Source: Actinomyces procaprae | Lineage (GTDB): Bacteria > Actinomycetota > Actinomycetes > Actinomycetales > Actinomycetaceae | Assembly: GCF_004798665.1 (NCBI RefSeq) | Contig: NZ_CP039292.1 | Span: forward strand, 2,728,001-2,792,000 | Length of the DNA stretch: 64,000 bases | Direction of reading: 5' to 3' | Shown here: positions 1 through 11,510 of the stretch, in pieces | How positions within the stretch are numbered: position 1 is the first letter of the stretch | Layout of the letters: every line of letters starts with the position of its first letter | Notes under the pieces: model-generated | The model's input: the letters and a program-made list of their open reading frames with translations, nothing else | What the model was told of the DNA's origin: nothing | Databases searched by the model: none | Position numbers and translations under genes: made by a program

Positions 1-300
1 CTTGCGGTTGCGGTACCACAGGTGGAAGGCACTGCCGACGTGGGCCGCCAGTAGCGCCACCAGCACGAGGCGCAGGATCCACAGGAAGCCGCTGTAGGGC
101 AGGAGCGGCTCGAGCAGGGTGCGCAGCCAGACCGCGTAGTGGTCGTAGGCGATCTCGCCCTGGAAGTAGTGGGTGTTCCCGTAGGCGTGGAACACGACGA
201 ACAGGATGAAGATGATGCCCGACCAGGCCATCAGACGCTTCATGAAGACCGTCGTCGTGTAGGCGGTCTTCTTCTTGGGGGGAGCAGACGTTTTCACCAC
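1..300 (-). CDS. sdhC: Succinate dehydrogenase cytochrome b subunit (partial, 3' end outside window)
   Basis: This is the membrane anchor of succinate dehydrogenase/fumarate reductase, the b558-type subunit that carries haem and passes electrons to quinone. Only the first 100 residues are visible. After a basic soluble start (KKK at 9-11) a helix at about 24-41 ends in FHAYGN, and a second helix at about 72-94 carries AHVGSAFHLWY; the family places haem-ligand histidines in such helices. The start is taken at GTG 298-300; a second GTG follows at 295-297, and neither has a clear ribosome binding site. The 243 bases between this gene and rimI (301-543) hold no gene; a short palindrome TTGTCAGACAA at 482-492 could be part of its control region. 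The flavoprotein and iron-sulfur genes would be expected to the left. The assignment rests on recognised motifs. Confidence 0.8.
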   Translation of the reverse strand, partial: MVKTSAPPKKKTAYTTTVFMKRLMAWSGIIFILFVVFHAYGNTHYFQGEIAYDHYAVWLRTLLEPLLPYSGFLWILRLVLVALLAAHVGSAFHLWYRNRK

Positions 301-543
301 AAGTGCAGTTTACGAACACCCCTCGGCCGATAGTCCCAAACCTCCGCCCCGTCCTCGGCAAGGATTAGCGCACCCTTGCCATGGTGCGGAAAAACGGGGA
401 CCTGCGCCAGCGCTCCACTTCAAGACGCCCCGTCGCAGCGGGCGCGGGGCCGCCCGTGGACGCCGCCATTTCGTCACGTCATTGTCAGACAAATATCAGA
501 GTCTTCAGCCGCCCTTGCCACGCCGCCAGGGTCCCGCCCGGTT

Positions 544-1125
544 TCAGGACCCCGCCGCGGGTGCCCGCAGGCGCCGACGCATGACCACGGCATCCTCCAC
601 GGGGGCCAGGTAGTAGCGGCGACGCCGCCCGACCGGCACGAAGCCATGAGCCGCGTACAGGCGCCGGGCGCCCTCATTGGACGCGCGCACCTCCAGCAGG
701 ACGGCACGGCAGCCCACGTCCTCGGCGAGCTGCGCCAGGGCCTCCAGCAGGGCGGTGGCCACGCCCCGCCGACGGGCGGCGGGAACGGTGCCGATCGTGA
801 GCAGGTCGGCATCGCCGCGGCCGTCCCCGTACCACAGGCCGGCATAGCCGACGATCGCGCTCCCGCCCGCAGCCGGATCGGCCGCCCCGCAGTCCGTCCC
901 GGCGTCCGCGCCCGCCGCCGCGAGCAGCTCGGCGACCAGGTACCTCCGGTCCGCGCCGGGGCCGACGGCGCGGTCCAGCTCGGCGGCGAGCGTGGCCGGG
1001 CTCCAGGCCTCCGCGCCGAACAGCTCCGACTCCAGGCGGGATACCACCTCCAGGTCGGCGGGCGTCATGGTGCGCAGCCGCACCCCCGGCGGGGCCGAGC
1101 CCACGGCGGAGGGGGACGGGCTCAC
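544..1125 (-). CDS. rimI: Ribosomal protein bS18 alanine N-acetyltransferase
   Basis: GNAT-fold enzyme that acetylates the N-terminal alanine of ribosomal protein S18. The 193 residues contain the acetyl-CoA loop RRRGVATALL (about 130) followed by the RimI-type tail NEGARRLYAAHGFVPVG near 165. The start is GTG at 1123-1125 inside the overlap GTGA with the tsaB stop, which implies translational coupling. It is the last gene of the run glmS-nnr-alr-tsaE-tsaB-rimI. In many actinobacteria tsaD follows directly or is fused; here the next gene down is sdhC and no tsaD is present. Confidence 0.88.
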   Translation of the reverse strand: MSPSPSAVGSAPPGVRLRTMTPADLEVVSRLESELFGAEAWSPATLAAELDRAVGPGADRRYLVAELLAAAGADAGTDCGAADPAAGGSAIVGYAGLWYGDGRGDADLLTIGTVPAARRRGVATALLEALAQLAEDVGCRAVLLEVRASNEGARRLYAAHGFVPVGRRRRYYLAPVEDAVVMRRRLRAPAAGS

Positions 1126-1898
1126 CGGGCGCGTCCCGTGGGCATCTGCACATCGGGACGCCGCAGGTACAGCGGCCGCGTGTCCAGCCCGGCCTCCCGC
1201 AGCACCTCCGGCCCCGCCTCGGGCAGCCGCCGCAGGCGGGCCAGGGCGAGGCGCACCTGGGCAGCCGCGTCACCGGACGCGGGCGCCAGCAGCTCACGGC
1301 CCGCCGCCAGCTCCGGGTACATGGCGGCGCCGGAGCCGGCCACGACGTCGGCGGCCGGCAGTGCGCCCGCATCCTCGCGTTCGCGCAGCGCGCCCGGGGC
1401 CATGACCTCGAAGCCGCCCAGGCGCTCCACGTCGTCTGCGCCCCGGGCGCGGTAGCGGGCGGCGTAGACCTCCTTGCGGCGCGCGTCGGTGGCGACCAGG
1501 ACGGTGGCCGACTGCGCGCGGGCACGGTCCTGCCCGGCCAGCTCGTCGAGGGCGGCACGCGCGACGGCGTCGAGGCTGGGCACGCCGTACACGGGGATGC
1601 CGCGGGCCCGGCCGACGGTGCGGGCGGCCACCAGTCCGGCGCGCAGCCCGGTGAAGGGGGCGGGGCCGGTGGCGGCGACGACGGCGTCGAGCGGCGCCGC
1701 GGCCACCGCCGGGGCGGCGAGCGCGCCCGCCAGCATGGGGCCCAGGGACTCGGCGTGACGGCGGGGACTGTCCTGGCGCGCCGTCGTCAGGACGTCCAAG
1801 ACGATGGGGGCCGACTCGCCGCCACCGGACCGTACGTCCGGGGCGGAGGCCACAAGCAGCTGGGTGCCCAGCGAGGAGTCGATGGAGAGGATGCGCAC
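1122..1898 (-). CDS. tsaB: tRNA threonylcarbamoyladenosine biosynthesis protein TsaB
   Basis: TsaB is the inactive-kinase-fold partner that dimerises with TsaD during formation of N6-threonylcarbamoyladenosine (t6A) at position 37 of ANN-decoding tRNAs. The 258-residue product begins MRILSIDSS and carries the family segment TGPAPFTGLRAGLVAAR around 85-100. The GTG at 1896-1898 is chosen because the family motif starts there; the frame is open for about 740 bases further upstream but that stretch covers tsaE. It overlaps rimI by 4 bases and lies 80 bases after tsaE. The ribosome binding site is weak. Confidence 0.88.
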   Translation of the reverse strand: MRILSIDSSLGTQLLVASAPDVRSGGGESAPIVLDVLTTARQDSPRRHAESLGPMLAGALAAPAVAAAPLDAVVAATGPAPFTGLRAGLVAARTVGRARGIPVYGVPSLDAVARAALDELAGQDRARAQSATVLVATDARRKEVYAARYRARGADDVERLGGFEVMAPGALREREDAGALPAADVVAGSGAAMYPELAAGRELLAPASGDAAAQVRLALARLRRLPEAGPEVLREAGLDTRPLYLRRPDVQMPTGRAR

Positions 1899-1978
1899 GG
1901 GGGCAAGCCTAGAGGAGCGGGAGACGGTCGTGGGTGGCGGTGCACGGGCCCGGCGGGCCACCGGCCGGGCCCGGTGCC

Positions 1979-2541
1979 TCAGCCCGCCAGCACGCCCAGG
2001 TCCACGCCGGCCCAGCGCGGACCGACGGCGGTGATGGTGACGGTGCGGCGACCGTCGTCGGCCTGCTCCAGGTCGGTAACCGCATCGGCCCCGGGGGCGG
2101 CGGGTGCGGCCAGTCCGCCGTGGGGGCGGGAGACGGTGATCTCCAGGCGGTCGGCCGAGAGCGCCTCGGCCTTGCCCTCGCCCCACTCCATGAGGGTTAC
2201 CGAGTCGGCGACGGAGGAGTCCAGGTCGAGGGCGTCGAGCTCCTCCAGGGAGGAGATCCGGTAGGCGTCCACGTGAATGAGATCGGGCCCCGAGCCGGCC
2301 GCGGGGTGGACACGGGCGATGACGAAGGTCGGCGAGGAGACGCGCCCGCGCACTCCCATGGCCGCACCGATCCCCTGGCTGAGCGTGGTCTTGCCGGCGC
2401 CGAGCCCGCCGGTCAGCACCACCACGTCGCCGGCGCGCAGCAGGCCGGCCAGGCGTGCGCCCAGGGCGCGGGTGGCGTCGGCGGAGTCGGTGGGGACGCT
2501 GATCACTGCGGCCGGGCCTGCCGTGCCGGTGCGGCCGGCGC

Positions 2542-2545
<4 letters not shown>
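1979..2545 (-). CDS. tsaE: tRNA threonylcarbamoyladenosine biosynthesis ATPase TsaE
   Basis: P-loop ATPase that powers the TsaBDE complex in t6A tRNA modification. In the 188-residue product the Walker A motif is GGLGAGKTT at about 46-54, followed by the family blocks SSPTFVI and HVDAYRISS and a later EWGEGK, all diagnostic of TsaE. The ATG at 2543-2545 overlaps the alr stop as ATGA, so the two genes are probably translated in concert. The N-terminal 20 residues are low-complexity and may not matter for function. Confidence 0.92.
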
Positions 2546-3882
<1,337 letters not shown>

Positions 3883-3926
3883 GATGGTGATTGTTCCACT
3901 CCGCGGCGCTCAGCGCCTGGTAGAGC

Positions 3927-5633
3927 TCACTCGGTGGTTTGTTCTAGGCCTCGGCCGGCGCACCAGAGCCGTTCCCAGGCGGCCGGAATCGCCTCGGTCA
4001 GGTCCAGCGCGGCAAGCGGATGCCCCGGGCGCGCAAGTGGCCTGCAGCCCCCAGGGGCGGGCGCCGAATCGGCGTTGACCAGGTCCGCGGCTCGCGCCGC
4101 CGCCAGCGCATGCAGCCGCACCCCCAGGGCCGCGCAGCGGGCCGCGGCTTCGGCCTGTGCGTCTTCGCCGCCGACGGCTTTGCCGTTGTCGGCATCGGCC
4201 CGGTCGGCCGCCAGCAGGGCACCGATGATCCCTGCCAGCACGTCCCCGCTGCCGGCGGTTGCCAGCCAGCCCGGGCCGGAACCGACCGACAGCAGCGTCC
4301 CGCCGGGGGAGGCGATCAGCGTCGGCGTGGTCTTCAGCAGCACCGTCGCGCCGGTCGCCTCGGCCAGGCGGCGGACCGCCGCGGCCGGGGCGGCCGCAAC
4401 CGCCTCCCGCGCGGTCTGCTCCCCCAGCGCGGTCAGCAGGGCGGCGGCCTCGCCCGCGTGCGGAGTGAGCACCTGACCCGGTGTGCAGCGCAGGCCGGCG
4501 CCGATCCGTGCCGCCAACAGGGGCAGTGCCCCCGCGTCAATGACCGCAGCGACCGGCTCGCCGCCCTCGCCAAGCACCCGCCCCAACGCCGCATCGAGTT
4601 CGGCGGCGCGCGGAGCATCGGCCGGGTCGGTGCCGGGACCGATGACCAGTGCCTGACAGCGTCCGTCACCGGGTACGACCTCCGGCCGCCGGGCGAGCAC
4701 CAGGTCAACCACCCGTGGCGGCGCCGCCACCCGCACCATGCCCGCGCCCGTGCGCACGGCCGCCGACGCGGCCAGGACCGCGGCCCCCGGGTAGGCCCGG
4801 CTGCCCGCCCACAGGCCCACCACGCCACGGGTGTACTTGTGGTCCTCGTCGCCGGGCACACGCAGCAGGCGTCCCAGTTCCGCATCCGTGGGCCGCCGTG
4901 CCGACGGCGCCGCCTCCGGAACCGGCAGCCCCAGGTCGATCACTTCCACACGTCCGCACCGGGTCGCCGCCGGGGGCAGCAGGTGCGCGCCCTTGGGGCA
5001 GGTGAAGGTGACGGTGCAATCGGCGGCCAGCACGGGGCCGGGCAGGGTGCCGTCGTCCACGCCGACGCCGGAGGGCAGGTCAACGGCCAGCACCCGGAAG
5101 GGGCGACACCCCACCTGCCCGGCGGCGCACAGCGGAGCGATGAGCCCAGCCGCGGCGGGACGCAGTCCACCGGTGGCGCCGATACCCGTCAAGCCGTCAA
5201 TCACCAGGTCGGCGCCGTCGGCGCTCCCGCTGACGCCCCCGGCGGCTGCACGTGCCGCGCCCATTGGATCAGCGGCAAGACGCACACCGGCGGCCCGAGC
5301 GGCGTTGAGCGCGCCGGCGTGCAGGCGATCGGTGGTGGTGGCGGGCGCGGCAGTGACGGCGCAGCCGCGGCGGGCCAGCAGGGCGCCGGCCAGGAGGGCG
5401 TCGCCGCCGTTGTGCCCACCGCCCACAAGCAGCAGCACGCGCGCTCCGGGCACGGCGCCGCGCGCGCCGCGGAGCTCCTGCACTGCGACACGCGCCACGG
5501 CATGGGCCGCCGCATGCATGTAGCGGTCGGTTCCGGCGGTCAGTGGCGCCTCGGCCTCCGCTACGGCGCGTGCCGGATATGCGGTCGTGGCGGCCGGTGT
5601 GGGGGCGGTGGTTGGAGCGGCGGTGACATTCAC
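3927..5633 (-). CDS. nnr: Bifunctional NAD(P)H-hydrate epimerase / ADP-dependent NAD(P)H-hydrate dehydratase
   Basis: Repair enzyme for damaged (hydrated) NADH and NADPH. The N-terminal YjeF_N epimerase half has GGGHNGGDALLAGALLARRG and, later, VIDGLTGIGATGG. The C-terminal ribokinase-like half has the ATP-side signature AGSGDVLAGIIGALL near the end plus GPGTDP. I place the start at GTG 5631-5633 (MNVTAAP), preceded by a weak GGGAC. The frame is also open to a GTG at 5682-5684, directly after the glmS stop, which would add 17 arginine/glycine-rich residues. The C-terminus is longer than the family core. Confidence 0.88.
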   Translation of the reverse strand: MNVTAAPTTAPTPAATTAYPARAVAEAEAPLTAGTDRYMHAAAHAVARVAVQELRGARGAVPGARVLLLVGGGHNGGDALLAGALLARRGCAVTAAPATTTDRLHAGALNAARAAGVRLAADPMGAARAAAGGVSGSADGADLVIDGLTGIGATGGLRPAAAGLIAPLCAAGQVGCRPFRVLAVDLPSGVGVDDGTLPGPVLAADCTVTFTCPKGAHLLPPAATRCGRVEVIDLGLPVPEAAPSARRPTDAELGRLLRVPGDEDHKYTRGVVGLWAGSRAYPGAAVLAASAAVRTGAGMVRVAAPPRVVDLVLARRPEVVPGDGRCQALVIGPGTDPADAPRAAELDAALGRVLGEGGEPVAAVIDAGALPLLAARIGAGLRCTPGQVLTPHAGEAAALLTALGEQTAREAVAAAPAAAVRRLAEATGATVLLKTTPTLIASPGGTLLSVGSGPGWLATAGSGDVLAGIIGALLAADRADADNGKAVGGEDAQAEAAARCAALGVRLHALAAARAADLVNADSAPAPGGCRPLARPGHPLAALDLTEAIPAAWERLWCAGRGLEQTTE

Positions 5634-5684
5634 CGTCCCATCATCGCCCCGTCGGCAACCCGCACGCCCCGGCCGCCCGCGCAC

Positions 5685-7616
5685 TCACTCCACGGTGACG
5701 GACTTGGCCAGGTTGCGGGGCTGGTCGACGTCCAGCCCCTTGGCCTTGGCCAGGGCGGCGGCGAAGATCTGCAGGGGCACCACGGTCAGTAGCGGCCACA
5801 TCAGGGTCGGGGCCGCCGGGATGCGGATGACGGTGTCGGCGAAGGGGGTGACCGCCTCGTCGCCCTCCTCGGCGATGACGATGGTGCGGGCGCCGCGGGC
5901 GCGCACCTCCTGGATGTTGGAGATGACCTTGTCGTGCAGGACGGGGCGGCGCGGGGTGGGGACGATGACGAACACGGGCAGCCCGTCCTCCACCAGGGCG
6001 ATCGGGCCGTGCTTGAGCTCACCGGCGGCGAAGCCCTCGGCGTGGACGTAGGCGACCTCCTTGAGCTTCAGCGCCCCCTCCAGTGCCACCGGGTAGCCGA
6101 CGTGGCGGCCCAGGAACAGGAAGGAGGTCTGGTCGGCCAGCTGGGCACCGAGCTCGCGGACCATGTCCTCCTGCTCGGCGAGCAGGCGCTCGATCTTGGC
6201 GGGCATCTGCCCCAGGTTCTCCAGGTAGTCGGCCACCTCGTCGGGCCACTTGTTGCCGCGCAGCTGCGCCAGGTACAGGCCCAGCAGGTAGCAGGCGGTG
6301 ATCTGGGCGAGGAAGGCCTTGGTGGAGGCCACGGCCACCTCCGGGCCGGCGTGGGTGTACAGCACCGCGTCGGCCTCGCGAGCGATCGTGGACCCGTAGG
6401 TGTTGACGATGGCCAGGGCGCGGCTGCCCTGCTCGCGGGCGTGGCGTATCGCGTGAATGGTGTCCATGGTCTCCCCGGACTGGGAGATGGCCACGGTGAG
6501 GGTCTTCTCCGACACGATGGGATCCCGGTAGCGGAACTCGTGGGCGAGCTCGATCTCCACCGGGATGCGGCACCAGTGCTCGATGGCGTACTTGGCCACG
6601 TGCCCGGCGTAGGCGGCCGTCCCGCAGGCGACGACGATGATCTTGTCGATGCTGCGCAGGACGGAGGGGTCGATGCGCATCTCGTCCAGGACGAGCTCGC
6701 CGCGGTCGTTGACGCGTCCGAGCAGGGTGTCGGCAACGGCGGTGGGCTGGTCGTGGATCTCCTTGTCCATGAAGGTCTCGTACCCGCCCTTGACGGCGGC
6801 GGAGGCGTCCCAGGAGACCTCCCACTGGCGCGGGGCGACGACGTTGCCGGCGGCGTCCCACACGGTCACGGCGTCGGCGGTCAGCAGCAGCACCTGGTCG
6901 TCGTCGACCTCGGCGGCGTGAGTGGTGAAGGCGACGAAGGCGGCCACGTCCGAGCCGAGGAAGTTCTCGCCCTCACCCAGGCCGATCACCAGTGGGCTGG
7001 AGCGGCGGGCGGCGACGATCGCCCCGGGGGCGAGTTCGGTGACGGCCAGCAGCGCGAAGGTGCCCTCCAGCCGGGTGGTGACGGCGCGCATGGACTCCAC
7101 CAGCAGTGCGGCGGCCCGCTGCGCGTCGGCGGCGTCCGGGCCCGCCTCGGCCAGCCGGGCGGTGAAGTCCAGGTCGAGCAGGTGGGCGACGACCTCGGTG
7201 TCGGTGGCGGACAGCAGGGTGCGGCCCGCATCCTCCACCTCGGCGCGCAGCGAGCGGAAGTTCTCAATGATCCCGTTGTGGACGACCGCCAGGGACCCGG
7301 CCCGGTGCGGGTGCGCGTTGGCGGTGGTGGGGCCGCCGTGGGTGGCCCAACGGGTGTGCCCGATGCCGGCGGTGGCAGGGGCGGGCTCGGCCTCATCCAG
7401 GGCTGCACGCAGGTTGTCCAGCTTGCCGGCGGCCTTGACGGTGGTGAGCCGCTCCGCGCCGTCGGGGCGCACCAGGGCGATCCCGGCGGAGTCGTAGCCG
7501 CGATACTCCAGGCGGGACAGGCCGTCCAGCAGCACCTCCAGGGAGCGGCCGGAGCCGGAGACTCCGGTGGGACTGGTTGAGTTCAGGGGGCCTACATGAC
7601 CGACGATTCCACACAT
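5685..7616 (-). CDS. glmS: Glutamine-fructose-6-phosphate aminotransferase (isomerising)
   Basis: Makes glucosamine-6-phosphate from fructose-6-phosphate and glutamine, the first step toward UDP-GlcNAc. The product starts MCGIVGHVG, so Cys2 becomes the N-terminal nucleophile of the glutaminase domain. Two SIS sugar-binding domains follow (SQSGETMDT in the first), and the protein ends KSVTVE, like the conserved GlmS tail. Length 643 is slightly above the usual 610-625. It is the first gene of the run down to rimI and is divergent from coaA; the shared control region is 7617-7729. Confidence 0.96.
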   Translation of the reverse strand: MCGIVGHVGPLNSTSPTGVSGSGRSLEVLLDGLSRLEYRGYDSAGIALVRPDGAERLTTVKAAGKLDNLRAALDEAEPAPATAGIGHTRWATHGGPTTANAHPHRAGSLAVVHNGIIENFRSLRAEVEDAGRTLLSATDTEVVAHLLDLDFTARLAEAGPDAADAQRAAALLVESMRAVTTRLEGTFALLAVTELAPGAIVAARRSSPLVIGLGEGENFLGSDVAAFVAFTTHAAEVDDDQVLLLTADAVTVWDAAGNVVAPRQWEVSWDASAAVKGGYETFMDKEIHDQPTAVADTLLGRVNDRGELVLDEMRIDPSVLRSIDKIIVVACGTAAYAGHVAKYAIEHWCRIPVEIELAHEFRYRDPIVSEKTLTVAISQSGETMDTIHAIRHAREQGSRALAIVNTYGSTIAREADAVLYTHAGPEVAVASTKAFLAQITACYLLGLYLAQLRGNKWPDEVADYLENLGQMPAKIERLLAEQEDMVRELGAQLADQTSFLFLGRHVGYPVALEGALKLKEVAYVHAEGFAAGELKHGPIALVEDGLPVFVIVPTPRRPVLHDKVISNIQEVRARGARTIVIAEEGDEAVTPFADTVIRIPAAPTLMWPLLTVVPLQIFAAALAKAKGLDVDQPRNLAKSVTVE

Positions 7617-7729
7617 GGACCCGATCGAACCACCAACCCGCCCTTCGATTCAACGCGCGGGCCCGACGCGGCCCTGACTGGACTGAGAGGTGCACCGTCA
7701 CAGCACCGGGGCGTGCCGATGAGGTGACT

Positions 7730-8740
7730 ATGCGTCACACTGGTGCGGTGAACAGTCCCTTGTCCCCCGTGGCCCCGTCCGGAGCGGCTCCCTCTCCGTA
7801 CATCGAGCTGCGCCGGGACCAGTGGCGCGCGCTCGCATCCTCCGCGCCGCTGCCGCTGACCCAGGCGGATGTTGAGAAGCTGCGGGGGCTGGGCGACCCG
7901 ATCGACCTGCCCGAGGTGGACGTGGTCTACCGGCCGCTGACGGCGCTGTTGGAGCACTTCATCATCACTGCCCGCGAGCGCGCCCGCCGCACCTCCGCCT
8001 TCCTGGGGGTGGCTGAGCGGCCGACGCCGTTCGTGGTGGCCGTGGCCGGCTCGGTGGCGGTCGGCAAGTCGACGACGGCGCGGCTGCTCGCCCACCTGCT
8101 GGCCCGCTTCCCGGACACCCCCCGGGTGGATCTGGTCACCACCGATGGCTTCCTGCTGCCCAACGCCGTCCTGGAGGCGCGCGGCCTGACCGCCCGCAAG
8201 GGCTTCCCGGAGTCCTACGACCAGAAGGCGCTGCTGGAGTTCGTCACCGCGGTGAAGTCCGGGGCGCCGCGGGTGGAGGCGCCGGTGTACTCACACACCG
8301 TCTACGACATCGTGCCGGGCAGGAAGCTCGTGATTGAGCAGCCGGACGTGGTGGTGCTGGAGGGATTGAATGTGCTCCAGCCCGCCCCGCGGGTGCGCCA
8401 CGCCCCCGGTGATGAGCGCACGGTGGCGTCGGCGCTGGCGGTGAGTGACTTCATCGACTTCTCCATCTATGTGGACGCCAACCCGGAGGACATCCGCCGC
8501 TGGTACCTGGACCGCTTCCTCACGCTCAAGCACACGGCCTTCAAGGACCCGAGCTCCTACTTCCGGCGCTACCAGGCCATCCCGGACGACATCGCGCTGG
8601 CGGCGGCGAACGAGGTGTGGGAGAGCGTGAACCTGGTGAATCTGCGGGAGAACATCGCCCCCACACGCGGGCGGGCCACCCTGGTGCTGCACAAGGACGC
8701 CGACCATCACATGAGCCGGGTGCTGCTGCGCAAGGCCTGA
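7730..8740 (+). CDS. coaA: Type I pantothenate kinase
   Basis: Phosphorylates pantothenate, the first step of coenzyme A synthesis. The P-loop [15 protein letters not shown], the [10 protein letters not shown] block and the C-terminal DFSIYVDAN and ADHHMSRV segments mark the bacterial type I enzyme. ATG 7730 is chosen because GAGGTG lies 3 bases upstream; a GTG at 7748 (VNSPLSPV) would shorten the protein by six residues and is also possible. The product has 336 residues. The last 34 bases overlap, tail to tail, the end of the opposing PH-like gene. coaA is divergent from glmS. Confidence 0.94.
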   Translation: MRHTGAVNSPLSPVAPSGAAPSPYIELRRDQWRALASSAPLPLTQADVEKLRGLGDPIDLPEVDVVYRPLTALLEHFIITARERARRTSAFLGVAERPTPFVVAVAGSVAVGKSTTARLLAHLLARFPDTPRVDLVTTDGFLLPNAVLEARGLTARKGFPESYDQKALLEFVTAVKSGAPRVEAPVYSHTVYDIVPGRKLVIEQPDVVVLEGLNVLQPAPRVRHAPGDERTVASALAVSDFIDFSIYVDANPEDIRRWYLDRFLTLKHTAFKDPSSYFRRYQAIPDDIALAAANEVWESVNLVNLRENIAPTRGRATLVLHKDADHHMSRVLLRKA

Positions 8741-10014
8741 GTTCCGCCGATGGTGAGGTAGGCGACCCGCCGGTCGTTGGCGCGGCGCTCCTGTTCGATC
8801 GCATCATCGGGGGCCGGACGGTAGGAGCCGTCGTCGTGGGTGACTGCCCGAGCCAGGCCCCAATCCCAGATGGTTTGCGCCATCGTCGCAGCGGCCAGCA
8901 GGGCCCGATCCTCGTTCCGGGACCAACGCAGCGTGCCGGGCACATGCAGCACCGCCCCGGAGGGGGCGAGCAGCCAGGCGGATGCCTCGGTGAACCAGAG
9001 GCGGCGCCAGCTTCGCACGAAGAGGTAGGAGCGTGACGGCGGCCAGGCCACCCGGCGGGTTCGCCGCCCAGCCAGAACCAGGCCCGACCGGGAGAGGATC
9101 GTGCGTTCCCGAAGAATCCGGTGCAGGCCGGCACTGAGGCCGCCGACGGCCACCACCAGCAGTACCCAAAGGCCTACGGACCCACGCGCCGTCCCATCCT
9201 CCGGGAGCACTCCGGCAAAGACCTGTGGGGTCCGCTCCGGGCCGAGCACGGCCAGCAGCGCCACCGCGCATAGGACCACCAAGAGGATGACATTGGGGAT
9301 GAGCCCGTGCCAGTTCGGCCGCTCCTTGAGGATCAGGGGCTCGTGGGCCAGCAGTGCCTGGTCGACGGGCAGGGCGCGCGGCGCGGCTCCCGGTGGAGGT
9401 ATGCCCTGCACGAGCCGGGGATCCGCGCCCTGCCGGGCGGGCGGGACGGGCATCGCCTCGCGGGCGTAGCCGCGGTCCAGCGCCCACGCCCAGATCCCGT
9501 CGACCTCGGCCTCGAGCCGCAAGCGCAGATCCTTGGCCTCCCTGGAGGACAGGCGTGGAGCGGACAGTCGCACCCGGTGGCCCGCGGCTCCCACCTCGAT
9601 CAGGGCCACCGGGCCGCCATTGCCACCACCGGTCACGACGACCATGAATCCAGCACGAGAATCCGGCCAGGGCAGGTGAACCGTCCGCAACAGGCCGCGG
9701 GAGTGAATGCCGCGGGCGTCGAACACGGTGCGGCGCCGCAGCATCGCAATGCCGAGGATCAGCACCAGAGTCCCGGCCGCGCACAGGGGCGCGGCGACCT
9801 CCAGCTCGGGATCGAGGACATACAGCATGCAGCCGAAGTACAGCAGCATCGGACCGCCGAGCAGGAAGGCGAAGCCGGCGATCCTGCTGGAGGCATCCTG
9901 CCGACGCGTCAGGGACTCCGGCCCCTGGAACGACGCCGGGGTGGTCGCCTGTACGCCGTAGGACACGGCACCGCGGCCGAAGCCCCCCTGGGGTTCCTGC
10001 GGAGGAATGGTCAT
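8707..10014 (-). CDS. Membrane protein with two PH-like domains, intact paralogue
   Basis: I do not know its function. The 435 residues fall into two similar halves. Each has a pair of predicted membrane helices (about 43-66 and 73-92; 240-258 and 279-298) followed by a beta-rich stretch beginning [15 protein letters not shown] or [13 protein letters not shown], with a buried WP (LPWPDS, VAWPPS). This pattern resembles bacterial PH-type domains fused to membrane hairpins. The repeated AWALDRGY and DWGLARAV segments support an internal duplication. Its ATG overlaps the stop of the upstream broken paralogue by 4 bases (ATGA), so both were one operon. The 3' end overlaps coaA by 34 bases on the opposite strand. 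Confidence 0.6.
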   Translation of the reverse strand: MTIPPQEPQGGFGRGAVSYGVQATTPASFQGPESLTRRQDASSRIAGFAFLLGGPMLLYFGCMLYVLDPELEVAAPLCAAGTLVLILGIAMLRRRTVFDARGIHSRGLLRTVHLPWPDSRAGFMVVVTGGGNGGPVALIEVGAAGHRVRLSAPRLSSREAKDLRLRLEAEVDGIWAWALDRGYAREAMPVPPARQGADPRLVQGIPPPGAAPRALPVDQALLAHEPLILKERPNWHGLIPNVILLVVLCAVALLAVLGPERTPQVFAGVLPEDGTARGSVGLWVLLVVAVGGLSAGLHRILRERTILSRSGLVLAGRRTRRVAWPPSRSYLFVRSWRRLWFTEASAWLLAPSGAVLHVPGTLRWSRNEDRALLAAATMAQTIWDWGLARAVTHDDGSYRPAPDDAIEQERRANDRRVAYLTIGGTQALRSSTRLM

Positions 10015-11362
10015 CGAGTCTCCTGGGGGTGCGCATGCAGGTACTCGATGCGCTGGGCGGTGGCGACGCGTTGCTGCTCCACCTCGGCGTCAGCGGCGGG
10101 GCGGTAGACGCCGTCGTCACGGGCGACGCCGCGGGCGTACCCCCACTGCCATATGGACTGTGCGGCCGTCGCCGCCGGCAGCAGGGCGCGGCGATCGTGC
10201 TTGGAGCGCCACGTCAGTCCGGGCACGGCCAGCGCCGTTGTGTCGGGGGCGAGTACGCACACCGTGGCCATGGTCCGGCCCGAGATTCTACGGGATTGGA
10301 CGAATACGCACGTGCGCGACGGCGGCCATGCCAGGTGCTGCGCGCCCCGCGCCCCCGTCCACTCCAGCCCGTCCCGCGATACCGTCAACCGCGAGCGCAG
10401 TCTGAGGCACTCGCCGATCAGCAGGGCGGCCCCGACGCCGAGTTGGACGCACGCGAGCACAATGACGATCGATTCGGCGTCGTCTAAGGCCAGCTCATCC
10501 ACGGCTTGCAGTGCGCGCACCAGCATGAGTCCGCCCACCAGCATGAAGCCGATCGACGCGGTTATGCACGCCGCCGTTCTTCCGTCCGGGCGCTGCCTGA
10601 ACACCAGGGGCTCGCGGGCCAGTAGCCCCTGGTCGGCGGGCGGGCCGGCGTACGCCGACGTCCGCGCGCCCGGCCCGCTCCGCCCGGGCGCGTACCCGCC
10701 CTGGTTCCACTCCCGCACGTAGCCGCGGCCCAGCGCCCACGCCCAGATCTCATCCAGGTCCGCTTCCAGGCGCGCACGCAGTACCTGCTCCTCCCGCGCG
10801 GGTGCGGACAGGATGCGCGGCATCGCCAGTGTCGTGCTTCGCCCCGGCGTCAGTACGCGGACAGGATGCGCGGCATCGCCAGTGTCGTGCTTCGCCCCGG
10901 CGTCAGTACGTGGACTGTGAGAGTCACCTCCCGCCGTCGTCTTGTGGAGCGCCCGTCTGCGCCCCGGTCACGGCTGTGCCTACCCACGTCCACGACGAAG
11001 GCGGTGCGTGTGTCCGGCCAGGGCAGGTCCACGCGCCGGATCAGGCCGCGGGAGTGAATGCCGTCGGCGTCGAAGACCGTGCGCCACGCCACCATGGTCA
11101 GGCCCCAGCAGATCAGCAGCAGCGCCATGCCGGCTACGCCCCCGAGCCAGATGGACCGCATCGGCTCGTCTGCCTCCAGGTCCGTCCGGATGCCGGCCAC
11201 GGCTACCGCGACACCCGCCAGGGCGATGAGCGCACCACCGACGTACGTCCTCGCATCCGGCCGACGGACCAGGGACTCGGACGAGCCCGTCGAGGCGGCA
11301 CCCGGGGATACTGAGAGTCCCCCTTGCGGGTCAGGCGTGAGACCGTAGGGGGATGCCGGCAT
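10011..11362 (-). pseudogene. PH-like membrane protein paralogue split by a 53-bp tandem duplication
   Basis: Two open frames lie end to end here: a 170-residue N-terminal piece (10850-11362) and a 270-residue C-terminal piece (10011-10823). The first ends with ...TLAMPRILSA plus one residue and a stop; the second starts MPRILSA. The DNA holds a 53-base tandem duplication (10804-10856 and 10857-10909), and 53 is not a multiple of three. Removing one copy gives 1299 bases, a continuous 432-residue protein that aligns along its length with the intact 435-residue neighbour (FDADGIHSRGLIRRVDLPWPD versus [32 protein letters not shown] versus [11 protein letters not shown]). Loss or gain of one unit could switch the gene on or off, or the break may be permanent. 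Confidence 0.8.
10804..10909. repeat. 53-bp perfect tandem duplication
   Basis: Two consecutive copies begin with GCGGACAGGATGCGCGG and end with CCGGCGTCAGTAC. The copies are identical as far as I can read. They lie inside the broken PH-like gene and cause its frameshift. In the coding sense the stop codon arises where the two copies join. Confidence 0.92.
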
Positions 11363-11510
11363 GGCAGCTCCTTAGAACAGCTGGTGGGCGCGAGGACGGT
11401 TTCAGGGCGGCACTGGCACACGCCACCGTATCCATCTCGTGACCTCGAGCTTAGCAGAGCCGCCGGGAGGCCATGCCCCCTGACGTCGTCCCCGGGGCCT
11501 GCACAACCGC

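Noticed and set aside
4020..7580. Long plus-strand open frames opposite nnr and glmS
   Set aside because: They mirror the third-position GC of the real minus-strand genes and show no family motif.
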